Shown piece after piece: positions 1-6,098 of a stretch of 11,467 nt of DNA. The DNA is from Microbacteriaceae bacterium (GTDB taxonomy: Bacteria; Actinomycetota; Actinomycetes; Actinomycetales; Microbacteriaceae). Location of the stretch: the NCBI GenBank assembly GCA_030840185.1, contig JAUZFY010000152.1:1-11467 (forward strand), written 5' to 3'. A program made the position numbers and the translations under genes. Numbering within the stretch: the stretch's first letter is position 1; each line of letters starts with the position of its first letter. Below the pieces are notes generated by a model. That model ran no database searches. It worked only from the letters and a program-made list of their open reading frames with translations, and had not been told where the DNA came from.

Positions 1-47
1 AAGTCGTTTCCGGTTCCGTGTCCCTTGGTGAAGTGCAGGTCAGCCAT
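1..47 (-). CDS. dapF: Diaminopimelate epimerase, N-terminal fragment (gene runs off the window)
   Basis: Only the first 15 codons and two bases of a sixteenth are inside the window. They read [15 protein letters not shown], which matches the N-terminus of actinobacterial diaminopimelate epimerases, where an F-x-K-G-H-G-T-x-N-D segment lies at the active site. The enzyme interconverts LL- and meso-diaminopimelate for lysine and peptidoglycan synthesis in the cytoplasm. The ATG at 47-45 overlaps the last codons of miaA by 8 bp, so translation is probably coupled to miaA. The miaA-dapF pairing is common in actinobacteria and supports the call. The rest of the gene, including both catalytic cysteines, cannot be seen. 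Confidence 0.85.
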   Translation of the reverse strand, partial: MADLHFTKGHGTGND

Positions 48-954
48 TGTTCAAGAGTAGTTGCCATGCGGCATCCACCCGGTCCGGGTCGTCGGAACCC
101 AGCCAGTTCGTTCCCGGATAACGCTTGAACCACCCGACTTGCCGCCTCGCATACTTGCGAGTGAGCACGCGCGTCTCGTCGATGGCCTGTTCCTCCGTCA
201 GCGCGCCTCGCAGCTGCGCGATCGCCTGGGCATATCCGATGGCACGAGCCGCAGTGACACCGAGTCCGGCGCGATCAAGCGACGCCGCCTCTTCGACGAG
301 GCCGTCCGCCCACATCCGCGACACCCTGGCGTCGAGTCGCGGAACAAGTTGCTCGCGGGGAGTCGTGAGGCCGACGGTGGTGGTCTGCGGCGTCCAGAGC
401 GATGACTCGTCCGGCAGCCCCGATCCGAATGGTCCCCCGGTCAGCTCCACGACCTCGAGGGCCCGGACGATGCGGCGACCGTTGTGCGGTCCAATGGCCT
501 CGGCTGCCCGCGGGTCAACCTCGCGCAACCGTCGGAACATCATGCCGGGGCCCTCGGCGTCGAGCTGTGCCTCCAGCCGCTCCCGGATGACCGGGTCGGT
601 GCCCGGAAATCGGAAGTCGTAGACGACAGAGGAGACGTAGAGTCCGGAACCGCCGACGAGGATCGGTGTGGCGTTCCGTCCGAGGATGTCCTCGATGGCC
701 GCGCGGGCTTCCGCTTGGTACCCGGCGACGCTCGCCTCGTCGGTCGGATCGAGCACGTCGAGCAGGTGGTGCGGGACGCCCCGCCGCTCGCCGACAGCCA
801 GCTTGGCCGTGCCGATATCCATTCCGCGGTAGAGCTGCATTGCGTCGGCGTTGACAATTTCCGCCGGGCGACCGGACGCAGCGAGTCGCTCGGCCAGCTC
901 GAGCGACAGGGTGGACTTGCCGGTGCCCGTCGCACCGACGATGACGACGAGCAT
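40..954 (-). CDS. miaA: tRNA dimethylallyltransferase
   Basis: This is a 304-residue protein, the usual length for MiaA, which transfers a dimethylallyl group from DMAPP to N6 of A37 in tRNAs reading UNN codons. The P-loop GATGTGKST (residues 7-15) is at the extreme N-terminus, followed by [17 protein letters not shown], the family's substrate-contact region. The segments LVGGSGLYV and [11 protein letters not shown] and the C-terminal [12 protein letters not shown], which helps hold tRNA, are also present. The ATG at 954 lies 5 bp after the miaB stop and puts the P-loop in the expected place. No strong Shine-Dalgarno is visible, so coupling to miaB is likely. Its product is the substrate for MiaB, so two sequential steps are encoded together. 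Its 3' end overlaps dapF. Confidence 0.97.
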   Translation of the reverse strand: MLVVIVGATGTGKSTLSLELAERLAASGRPAEIVNADAMQLYRGMDIGTAKLAVGERRGVPHHLLDVLDPTDEASVAGYQAEARAAIEDILGRNATPILVGGSGLYVSSVVYDFRFPGTDPVIRERLEAQLDAEGPGMMFRRLREVDPRAAEAIGPHNGRRIVRALEVVELTGGPFGSGLPDESSLWTPQTTTVGLTTPREQLVPRLDARVSRMWADGLVEEAASLDRAGLGVTAARAIGYAQAIAQLRGALTEEQAIDETRVLTRKYARRQVGWFKRYPGTNWLGSDDPDRVDAAWQLLLNNG

Positions 955-959
955 CGCCG

Positions 960-2519
960 CTAGCGCTGCCCGTCGTTCAGGTCGTAGATCGGAATCGTCG
1001 CGCCGGCCGGCTTCCCGATGCGCAGGGTCGGTAGCCCGAGCGAAACCCGCCCGCTGCCGCTCACCGCGCCTGACGGTGCCGGAACGCCACAGGAGTCGGC
1101 GTCGGCTCGGTCCCAGGCGTCGCCGGCTCTGGTACGCCGGATGACGAGAGGGCTTCCGTCCGCCGAGTCGGCGAGCAAATAGAACGGCTTCGCCTCGGAG
1201 ATGGTCACCGTGACTACGTCGCCGGGGCGCGGCACCTCGCTGTGCGGGGTGACTTCGAAGTGCACCAGCCGGCTGTCCTCGGCCCGGCCGGACAGGCGGT
1301 GCGTGTCGGCATCCTTCGAGCCCTCGGCGCCGACCAGAACCTCGACCTGTGTGCCGACGAGCTTCTGGTTCTCCTCCCAGGAAATGCGGTCCTGAAGGGC
1401 GGTGAGCCGCTCGTAACGCTCTTGCACCACCTGTTTGGGCACCTGATCCGCCATGGTTGCCGCCGGCGTTCCCTCCCTGATCGAGTATTGGAAGGTGAAG
1501 GCGGTCGCGAACCGAGCGAGCTCGACGACGCGAAGGGTCTCTTGAAAGTCCTCTTCCGTCTCGCCGGGGAAGCCGACGATGATGTCCGTCGAGATGGCGG
1601 CGCCCGGGATCTTGGCGCGCACCCGGTCGAGGATGCCGAGGAATTTCTCCGAGCGGTAGCTGCGCCGCATCGCCTTGAGGATGCGATCAGAGCCGGACTG
1701 CAACGGCATGTGCAGTTGCGGCATCACCGCGGCGGTCTCGGCCATCGCATCGATCACGTCGTCGGTGAAGGCCGCGGGGTGCGGGCTGGTAAAGCGGATG
1801 CGCTCGAGACCCGGAATCTCGCCCGCCGCCCGAAGCAGCTTGCTGAACGCCTGACGGTCTCCAAACTCGACGCCGTACGAGTTGACGTTTTGGCCGAGGA
1901 GCGTGACCTCGACCGCGCCGTCCTCGACGATGGCCTGAATTTCGGACAGGATCTCGCCGGGTCTGCGGTCTTTCTCTTTTCCGCGGAGCGCCGGGACGAT
2001 GCAGAAGGTGCAGGTGTTGTTGCACCCGACAGATATGGAGACCCAGCCGCTGTAGGTTGACTCGCGGCGAGTGGGAAGCGTCGACGGGAAGACCTCCAGC
2101 GATTCGAGTATCTCGAGTTGGGCCTCCCCGTTGTGACGCGCCCGCTCGAGCAGGGTCGGCAGGGATCCCATGTTGTGGGTTCCGAAGACCACGTCGACCC
2201 ACGGGGCCTTTTCGAGGATGACGTTCTTGTCCTTCTGGGCGAGGCAACCGCCGACGGCGATCTGCATTCCCTCGTGCTTCTGCTTGACCGAGGCGAGGTA
2301 ACCGAGATTGCCGTACAACTTGTTGTCCGCGTTCTCGCGCACCGCACAGGTATTGATCACGACGACATCCGCGTGCCCGTCGTCCGCCCGTACATAGCCC
2401 GCCGCCTCGAGCGAACCACTCAGCCGCTCCGAGTCGTGCACGTTCATCTGGCAGCCGAAGGTGCGCACCTCATAGGTGCGGGCGCGGGTGCCGGTTGCGG
2501 GCGGGGTGGTCATCGTCAT
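960..2519 (-). CDS. miaB: tRNA-2-methylthio-N6-dimethylallyladenosine synthase (radical SAM methylthiotransferase)
   Basis: MiaB adds a 2-methylthio group to i6A37 of tRNA using two iron-sulfur clusters. From the ATG at 2519 (519 aa), the N-terminal MTTase domain carries three cluster cysteines: C23 in FGCQMN, C58 in NTCAVREN and C92 in GGCLAQ. The radical-SAM triad C166-x3-C170-x2-C173 (CNNTCTFC) follows, and a TRAM-type RNA-binding region sits at roughly 380-450. About 60 further residues form a C-terminal tail. The start is uncertain: ATGs at 2519 and 2513 and a TTG at 2528 are all in frame, and only a weak GGGA element precedes them. The gene follows recX after 98 bp and leads into miaA after 5 bp. 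Length and motifs are complete. Confidence 0.96.
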   Translation of the reverse strand: MTMTTPPATGTRARTYEVRTFGCQMNVHDSERLSGSLEAAGYVRADDGHADVVVINTCAVRENADNKLYGNLGYLASVKQKHEGMQIAVGGCLAQKDKNVILEKAPWVDVVFGTHNMGSLPTLLERARHNGEAQLEILESLEVFPSTLPTRRESTYSGWVSISVGCNNTCTFCIVPALRGKEKDRRPGEILSEIQAIVEDGAVEVTLLGQNVNSYGVEFGDRQAFSKLLRAAGEIPGLERIRFTSPHPAAFTDDVIDAMAETAAVMPQLHMPLQSGSDRILKAMRRSYRSEKFLGILDRVRAKIPGAAISTDIIVGFPGETEEDFQETLRVVELARFATAFTFQYSIREGTPAATMADQVPKQVVQERYERLTALQDRISWEENQKLVGTQVEVLVGAEGSKDADTHRLSGRAEDSRLVHFEVTPHSEVPRPGDVVTVTISEAKPFYLLADSADGSPLVIRRTRAGDAWDRADADSCGVPAPSGAVSGSGRVSLGLPTLRIGKPAGATIPIYDLNDGQR

Positions 2520-2529
2520 GATTCCCAAG

Positions 2530-2560
2530 CCTAATCGAGGGGAGAGCGACCTAATCGAGG
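2530..2560 (-). repeat. Two 11-bp direct repeats just upstream of miaB
   Basis: The word CCTAATCGAGG (plus strand) occurs exactly at 2530-2540 and again at 2550-2560, a 20-bp period, 11 to 41 bp before the 2519 start. Two near helical turns between copies is the spacing expected for a protein binding one face of DNA, but no known operator is recognised. The copy nearer miaB runs into TAGGCT (minus strand), which fits the loose -10 pattern TANNNT. Function unknown; the repeat itself is certain. Confidence 0.45.
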
Positions 2561-2617
2561 AAAAAGCCGATCGATGGAACGGCGGTCAGGCTCTAGTGCC
2601 GGTTGCCGTCACCTTGA

Positions 2618-3292
2618 TCAGCGGAATCGCACCCCGCCGGCCCTCGAGGACAGCGCCTCGTCGATCGCAGCGCGGACGACCGACGAGTTGTAGCCCTTGC
2701 GGGAGAGGAACCCGTGCAGTCGTCGCTTTGCCGTTTCGAGATCGTAGGAGCTGAGCTGCCCGGCTCGCTTGACCGCGAGCTCCGTCGCCCGTGACTGCTC
2801 GTCGTCGTCGTCGATTTGCTCGAGAGCCGAGTCGATGTGTTGTTGGTCGATGTGACGGCGGCGCAATTCGGCGATGATCGCCCCCCGACCGAGGCCCTTG
2901 CGCTCGTGCTGGGTTCGGACAAAGGTCTCAGCCAGCGCCGCGTCGTCGAGCAGCCCAACGCCCTCGAGTCGGTCGAGTTCCGCCTCAACGGTTTGCTCGT
3001 CAAGCTCGCGAGCCAGGAGCGTCTTCTGCAGTTCCCAGCGGGATAGGCCTCGTCTCGTCAGGGCGTGCATGCTTACGTTCTCGGCGCGCACCTCCCGACG
3101 CCGTTCGCCCTTGCCATTCGCGGAAGAGCCGGCCTCAGCGACCAGCGCGTCGAAAGGCTCCTCGTCGAGCGGCGCCTCGGTGGACCACGTCTCGATCGGT
3201 GCAGGGTCCGGCGACGGCGGCGGTACCACTCCGGGCAGGTACGTCACCCGGGCCAGACCGTCGCCGGAAATACGGCCGTCGCCGGAAGCCAC
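2618..3292 (-). CDS. recX: RecX family regulatory protein with a long N-terminal extension
   Basis: RecX binds inside the RecA-DNA groove and limits RecA filament growth. This is a 224-residue protein started by GTG at 3292, three bases after the recA stop, so translational coupling is likely. The RecX domain begins near residue 66 with RAENVSMHALTRRGLSRWEL and continues through the usual three-helix repeats. Recognisable stretches are LDRLEGVGLLDDAALAETFV, GLGRGAIIAELRRRHI and, near the end, RRLHGFLSRKGYNSSVVRAAI. The first ~65 residues are proline-rich and acidic with no clear homology, looking disordered. RecX is usually about 150-200 aa, so the extension makes it long. No other in-frame start has better support. 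The call rests on motifs plus position immediately behind recA. Confidence 0.93.
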   Translation of the reverse strand: MASGDGRISGDGLARVTYLPGVVPPPSPDPAPIETWSTEAPLDEEPFDALVAEAGSSANGKGERRREVRAENVSMHALTRRGLSRWELQKTLLARELDEQTVEAELDRLEGVGLLDDAALAETFVRTQHERKGLGRGAIIAELRRRHIDQQHIDSALEQIDDDDEQSRATELAVKRAGQLSSYDLETAKRRLHGFLSRKGYNSSVVRAAIDEALSSRAGGVRFR

Positions 3293-3295
3293 GAC

Positions 3296-4474
3296 CTACG
3301 CCCCGACCGCTGTGCGGTTCTGCTGCGCGGCCGCGGTCTTTGCCTCTGCCGCGGTCGCCCGTGCGCTCTTCGCCGGGGTGGACGCCGGCGAGAGAGTTCC
3401 CGCTGACTTCGCTGCAGCGAGTTCGGCGTTGGCATCGGCCTTCGCCTGTGTCGCCGCCACCGCGGCCGCTTTTGCGTCCACAATGATTCCGAGTTTGGTC
3501 TTGATCTTTTGTTCAATCTCGTTGGCGACAGCGGCGTGCTCGATGAGGTACTTGCGCGAGTTCTCCTTGCCCTGTCCGAGCTGATCACCCTCGTAGGTGT
3601 ACCAGGCACCGGACTTTCGCACGATCTCGTGCTCGACGCCGAAGTCGATCAGGCTGCCCTCGCGGGAGATGCCGGTGCCGTACAGGATGTCGAACTCCGC
3701 CTGCTTGAACGGCGGTGCCATCTTGTTCTTCACGACCTTGACCCTGGTGCGGTTACCGACGGCATCGGTTCCCTCTTTGAGGGTCTCGATCCGACGAATG
3801 TCGAGTCGCACCGAGGCGTAGAACTTGAGCGCCTTGCCGCCGGCGGTGGTCTCCGGTGAGCCGAAGAACACACCGATCTTCTCGCGCAGCTGGTTGATGA
3901 AGATCATCGTGGTGTTGGTCTGGCTCAGGCCGCCGGTGAGCTTGCGCAGCGCCTGGGACATGAGTCGGGCCTGAAGGCCGACGTGCGAGTCCCCCATCTC
4001 CCCCTCGATTTCCGCGCGCGGCACCAGTGCCGCCACGGAGTCGATCACGACGAGGTCGATCGAGCCGGAGCGGATGAGCATGTCGGCGATTTCGAGCGCC
4101 TGCTCTCCCGTGTCCGGCTGGGAGACAAGGAGAGCGTCGATGTCAACGCCGAGGGCCTTGGCGTACTCGGGGTCGAGCGCGTGCTCCGCGTCGATGAAGG
4201 CGGCGATTCCGCCGGCTCGCTGCGCGTTTGCAATGGCGTGAAGGGTGAGCGTGGTCTTACCGGAGGACTCCGGCCCGTAAATTTCCACGATGCGACCCCT
4301 CGGGAGCCCACCGATGCCGAGCGCGACATCCAGTGCGATCGATCCGGTCGGGATCACGGCAACGGGAGCACGCTCGTCGCTGCCGAGGCGCATCACGGAG
4401 CCCTTGCCGAACTGGCGGTCGATCTGGGCGAGGGCGGTTTCCAGGGATTTTTCGCGATCTGCCACTGACGGCAT
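3296..4474 (-). CDS. recA: Recombinase RecA
   Basis: RecA is the DNA strand-exchange ATPase of homologous recombination and the co-protease that triggers LexA cleavage. From ATG 4474 it has 392 residues. It shows Walker A GPESSGKT (67-74), Walker B LVVID (141-145), the L1 region [19 protein letters not shown] (about 158-176) and the L2 region [20 protein letters not shown] (204-223). No intein interrupts it. The last ~62 residues (about 331-392) are alanine-rich with more Lys/Arg (7) than Asp/Glu (4), unlike the acidic tail of E. coli RecA. The start is set by a GAAGGAG Shine-Dalgarno six bases upstream. The frame stays open to 4579, but the extra 35 residues do not resemble RecA. It is followed at once by recX. 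Confidence 0.99.
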   Translation of the reverse strand: MPSVADREKSLETALAQIDRQFGKGSVMRLGSDERAPVAVIPTGSIALDVALGIGGLPRGRIVEIYGPESSGKTTLTLHAIANAQRAGGIAAFIDAEHALDPEYAKALGVDIDALLVSQPDTGEQALEIADMLIRSGSIDLVVIDSVAALVPRAEIEGEMGDSHVGLQARLMSQALRKLTGGLSQTNTTMIFINQLREKIGVFFGSPETTAGGKALKFYASVRLDIRRIETLKEGTDAVGNRTRVKVVKNKMAPPFKQAEFDILYGTGISREGSLIDFGVEHEIVRKSGAWYTYEGDQLGQGKENSRKYLIEHAAVANEIEQKIKTKLGIIVDAKAAAVAATQAKADANAELAAAKSAGTLSPASTPAKSARATAAEAKTAAAQQNRTAVGA

Positions 4475-4480
4475 GTGATG

Positions 4481-4487
4481 CTCCTTC
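4481..4487 (-). promoter_or_regulatory. recA ribosome binding site
   Basis: GAAGGAG on the minus strand ends six bases before the ATG at 4474. It fixes the recA start there rather than at the further-upstream in-frame codon. Confidence 0.85.
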
Positions 4488-4493
4488 GGTCTC

Positions 4494-4510
4494 GCGCAGT
4501 CGAACTGCGC
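4494..4510 (-). other. Small perfect hairpin in the recA leader
   Basis: GCGCAG (4494-4499) and CTGCGC (4505-4510) form a 6-bp stem with a 5-base loop, six bases upstream of the recA Shine-Dalgarno on the mRNA. The neighbouring GCGC at about 4517-4520 could compete for pairing. It does not cover the ribosome site, so any effect on translation or mRNA stability is speculative. Confidence 0.35.
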
Positions 4511-4612
4511 AGTGGTGCGCCTATAGGCTGCCGTTTCGCCAAAGCACCGATCCTGCAAGGAGCTTCTGGCCTGCGACAAGGCTGTTGTTGGCGGCTAATT
4601 CCAACGAGTGTG

Positions 4613-4634
4613 ACGGTACGCCGGACCGGTGACA
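4613..4634 (-). promoter_or_regulatory. Candidate LexA-independent (PafBC / RecA-NDp type) promoter of recA
   Basis: On the minus strand TGTCACCG (4634-4627) is followed by 8 bases and then TACCGT (4618-4613). The described mycobacterial RecA-NDp/PafBC pattern is roughly TGTCRGTG-N8-TANNNT. Spacing and the -10 match, with two mismatches in the upstream element. It would give a leader of about 130 nt before recA. The assignment is by pattern only. Confidence 0.4.
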
Positions 4635-4703
4635 TTCCTGTCGGAGGTTGGCGCACGGTGCACAACACGTCGGTGTTTCCGCTGTGAAGGAGACTACGCC
4701 TCC

Positions 4704-4719
4704 CCGAAGACATGTTCGA
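4704..4719 (-). promoter_or_regulatory. Candidate LexA (SOS) box upstream of recA
   Basis: Read on the minus strand, TCGAAC-ATGT-CTTCGG resembles the actinobacterial SOS box TCGAAC-N4-GTTCGA: one half is perfect, the other matches 4 of 6, and the central ATGT fits the usual RNRY centre. It lies about 230 bp before recA. The same DNA sits inside a larger imperfect palindrome (4702-4732) with outer arms CCCCGAA/TTCGGGG, which could also act as a weak terminator for the DUF3046 gene. Confidence 0.5.
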
Positions 4720-4755
4720 ATGTTTTTCGGGGCGTGTCGGCGCCGATTCGAAAAG

Positions 4756-4980
4756 TTACCGAGCCGGTGGTGGTTGCCCCACCCCGTGCCAGCGGGCCTC
4801 CGGCACGCCGGCGGCCCGGCAGAGAGCGATCCAGGTTGCCCGGATGTCGACGCCCTTGGCGAGCGCCTCCTCCGCCGTGAGATCGCCGAGGTCCCCCAAA
4901 ACCAGGTCATGCACGAGGGTGCGGCCGTGCGCCGCCCCGAACTCATCGGTCACGGCTGTCCAGAACTGGGTCAAACGCAT
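4756..4980 (-). CDS. DUF3046 family protein, function unknown
   Basis: This is a 74-residue protein whose core resembles the small actinobacterial DUF3046 family: MRLTQFWTAVTDEFG at the start, then a His-Asp-Leu-Val-Leu stretch, an LTAEEALAKGVD segment and TWIALCRAAGVP. The order of short helices suggests a compact soluble helical protein, and no signal peptide or membrane segment is seen. The biochemical role is not known to me. Family members commonly sit just upstream of recA in actinobacteria, as here, but it need not belong to the recA transcript because 281 bp of control DNA separates them. No Shine-Dalgarno precedes the ATG at 4980, and a -10-like TAAGAT ends seven bases before it, so the mRNA may be leaderless. 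The C-terminal tail (VGQPPPAR) is variable. Confidence 0.88.
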   Translation of the reverse strand: MRLTQFWTAVTDEFGAAHGRTLVHDLVLGDLGDLTAEEALAKGVDIRATWIALCRAAGVPEARWHGVGQPPPAR

Positions 4981-4987
4981 GGACTAA

Positions 4988-4993
4988 ATCTTA
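4988..4993 (-). promoter_or_regulatory. Candidate -10 element for a leaderless DUF3046 transcript
   Basis: TAAGAT on the minus strand matches the actinobacterial TANNNT -10 and ends seven bases before the ATG, so transcription would start at or next to the A of ATG. A recognisable -35 is absent; that position falls inside the hairpin at 5001-5032. Confidence 0.45.
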
Positions 4994-5000
4994 ACGGCGT

Positions 5001-5032
5001 GATGCCCGGCTTTCTCTCGAAAGCCGGGCATC
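5001..5032 (-). terminator. Strong hairpin, probable terminator after clgR
   Basis: A perfect 13-bp inverted repeat has arms GATGCCCGGCTTT (5001-5013) and AAAGCCGGGCATC (5020-5032) around a 6-base loop. It lies between clgR and the DUF3046 gene. There is no U-tract after it on the minus strand, so it would be the hairpin-only kind often proposed for GC-rich actinobacteria. A role in protecting the clgR mRNA 3' end is an alternative. Confidence 0.7.
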
Positions 5033-5044
5033 AGCGGTGTCTGG

Positions 5045-5070
5045 TCGAACCGGCACACCGTCCGGCTCGA
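5045..5070 (-). terminator. Second hairpin directly after the clgR stop
   Basis: Arms TCGAACCGG (5045-5053) and CCGGCTCGA (5062-5070) form a 9-bp stem on the transcript with one G-U pair and an 8-base loop. On the minus strand a run of six T precedes the hairpin instead of following it, so it is not a classical terminator by itself. With the hairpin at 5001-5032 it makes a tandem pair. Confidence 0.4.
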
Positions 5071-5079
5071 AAAAAGTCT

Positions 5080-5388
5080 TTAGTGGCTGACCAGTCCCGG
5101 ATCGAAATCCTTGACAAGGTCATCGGGAACCGTATCGGGAATGATGTTGATTCCTTCGATCACCGCGAGACGGTCGCCCACCTCACGCATGATGACCGAA
5201 ATCGGTGTTTCGAGTGCATCCGCAACCGAAGCGAGAATTTCGGAACTTGCCTCTTTCTGGCCTCGCTCCACCTCGCTGAGGTAGCCGAGAGCAACACTTG
5301 CCTTACTCGCGACCTGACGAAGAGTACGACCCTTCTGCAGGCGGAAGTCCCGGAGCACGTCACCAATTTCTTGACGGACTAAAACCAT
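5080..5388 (-). CDS. clgR: ClgR-type helix-turn-helix stress regulator
   Basis: This is a 102-residue Cro/C1-type (XRE) DNA-binding protein. The helix-turn-helix spans roughly residues 20-45 (TLRQVASKASVALGYLSEVE) and is followed by RGQKEASSEILASVADAL, the diagnostic ClgR segment. In studied actinobacteria ClgR activates clp protease genes and other stress genes. The ATG at 5388 is chosen because AAAGGAGGAGG stands just upstream; the frame remains open to 5472, but the added residues are not ClgR-like. The C-terminal half after residue 66 is acidic and ends GLVSH, so the Ala-Ala end reported as a Clp degron in Streptomyces ClgR is missing. It has its own control region (180 bp) and is followed by hairpins, so it may be monocistronic. 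Confidence 0.93.
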   Translation of the reverse strand: MVLVRQEIGDVLRDFRLQKGRTLRQVASKASVALGYLSEVERGQKEASSEILASVADALETPISVIMREVGDRLAVIEGINIIPDTVPDDLVKDFDPGLVSH

Positions 5389-5393
5389 TGGAC

Positions 5394-5404
5394 CCTCCTC
5401 CTTT
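5394..5404 (-). promoter_or_regulatory. clgR ribosome binding site
   Basis: The purine run AAAGGAGGAGG (minus strand) ends five bases before ATG 5388. It contains AAGGAG at nine-base spacing. It is the strongest Shine-Dalgarno in the window and decides the start. Confidence 0.88.
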
Positions 5405-5426
5405 GAATTACGACTACACCAACGAC

Positions 5427-5453
5427 AACTCGACACGACCCGAAGGAATTCCC
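5427..5453 (-). promoter_or_regulatory. SigR/SigH-type promoter of clgR
   Basis: On the minus strand GGGAAT (5453-5448) is followed by exactly 18 bases and then GTT (5429-5427), an exact match to the GGAAT-N18-GTT pattern of SigR/SigH-type ECF sigma factors (thiol-oxidative and heat stress). The start site would fall near 5420, leaving a leader of about 32 nt that contains the Shine-Dalgarno. SigH control of clgR is known in Corynebacterium glutamicum, which supports the reading; here it is inferred from sequence alone. Confidence 0.6.
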
Positions 5454-5483
5454 GCCGATGGAGCAATAACACTAAACCATCGA

Positions 5484-5498
5484 TTAGACAAACTCTAA
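5484..5498. repeat. Short inverted repeat in the clgR upstream region
   Basis: TTAGA (5484-5488) and TCTAA (5494-5498) are separated by five bases, in the AT-richer part of the clgR control region. It overlaps a possible weak housekeeping promoter (TTGTCT, 17 bases, TATTGC on the minus strand). It could be an operator, but no known site is recognised. Confidence 0.3.
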
Positions 5499-5568
5499 CC
5501 AGAGCGGTCTGTGTGACGGTTGTGAATCGTAGCGATGTAACGAGATCGAAATCAGAAGGATTCCGCGC

Positions 5569-6063
5569 CTAACCACCCGTCGAGTCGAGCACCGCGCTCA
5601 ACTGCTTCAGCGACCGATCGACGGTCTGGCTGCGCACCGACTGTCGATCACCCCCGAGCTCGAGGCGAAACGCGGTGGACGCGTCACCGATGGAGACGCC
5701 GATGTAGACAGTACCGGCAGGCTGACCGCCCTGGCCACCGGGTCCGGCAACGCCGGTGGTCGACAGGCCGACATCCGCTGGAACGCCCCCGATTGCCAAC
5801 GCGACCCGAATGCGGCTCGCCATCTGGCGGGCGACCTCCGGATGCACGGGACCGTGCTCCGCGAGCAGGGCCGCATCGACACCGACGATCGTGTGCTTCA
5901 GTTCGGTGTTGTAGGCGACCACGCCACCGTTGACAGTGGCCGATGCCCCCGGCACCCGGATCAACTCGGCGACGAGCAGTCCGCCGGTGAGCGACTCGGC
6001 GACGGCGATGGTGAGTCCGCGGTCGATCAGGGTCGCAATGACGTCGGCTGCGACATCCGTCAT
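5569..6063 (-). CDS. cinA: Nicotinamide-nucleotide amidase, stand-alone CinA C-terminal domain
   Basis: This is a 164-residue protein equal to the CinA C-terminal domain (PncC type), which deamidates nicotinamide mononucleotide to nicotinate mononucleotide in NAD recycling. Visible family motifs are AESLTGG (22-28), GGVVAYNTELK (46-56) and STTGVAGPGG (101-110), containing the conserved Ser, Tyr and Lys of the active site. The N-terminal MoCF/COG1058 domain of full-length CinA is absent. That is a normal form, not a truncation, because the ATG at 6063 leads directly into the domain. A GGAAGAG element lies 11 to 17 bases upstream. The frame stays open to 6384 but would overlap pgsA with unrelated residues. 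It follows pgsA after 35 bp, so co-transcription with ftsK-pgsA is likely. Confidence 0.93.
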   Translation of the reverse strand: MTDVAADVIATLIDRGLTIAVAESLTGGLLVAELIRVPGASATVNGGVVAYNTELKHTIVGVDAALLAEHGPVHPEVARQMASRIRVALAIGGVPADVGLSTTGVAGPGGQGGQPAGTVYIGVSIGDASTAFRLELGGDRQSVRSQTVDRSLKQLSAVLDSTGG

Positions 6064-6098
6064 CGGGTCATCTCTTCCATCTGGACGTATCGAGGGAG

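Noticed and set aside
1242-2060. Long plus-strand open frame (272 codons) opposite miaB
   Set aside because: It is antisense to conserved radical-SAM coding sequence and its translation has no family features.
2561-2583. GCCG/CGGC hairpin followed by five U between recX and miaB
   Set aside because: A 4-bp stem with a 10-base loop is too weak to call a terminator, although the U-run is in the right place.
3296-4474. Possible RecA intein
   Set aside because: The RecA motifs run on without interruption and the length is normal.
4475-4579. Upstream in-frame extension of recA by 35 codons
   Set aside because: The residues are not RecA-like, and a clear GAAGGAG sits before the ATG at 4474.
4737-4746. 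Perfect 10-bp palindrome TCGGCGCCGA after the DUF3046 stop
   Set aside because: It has no loop to form a hairpin and is expected by chance in GC-rich DNA; no known operator matches.
5389-5472. Upstream in-frame extension of clgR
   Set aside because: It crosses the strong Shine-Dalgarno and the SigR/SigH-type promoter; the ClgR N-terminus fits ATG 5388.
5481-5488. Word CGATTAGA near clgR resembling the repeat before miaB
   Set aside because: Only about 8 bp are shared and in the opposite orientation relative to the gene; easily due to chance.
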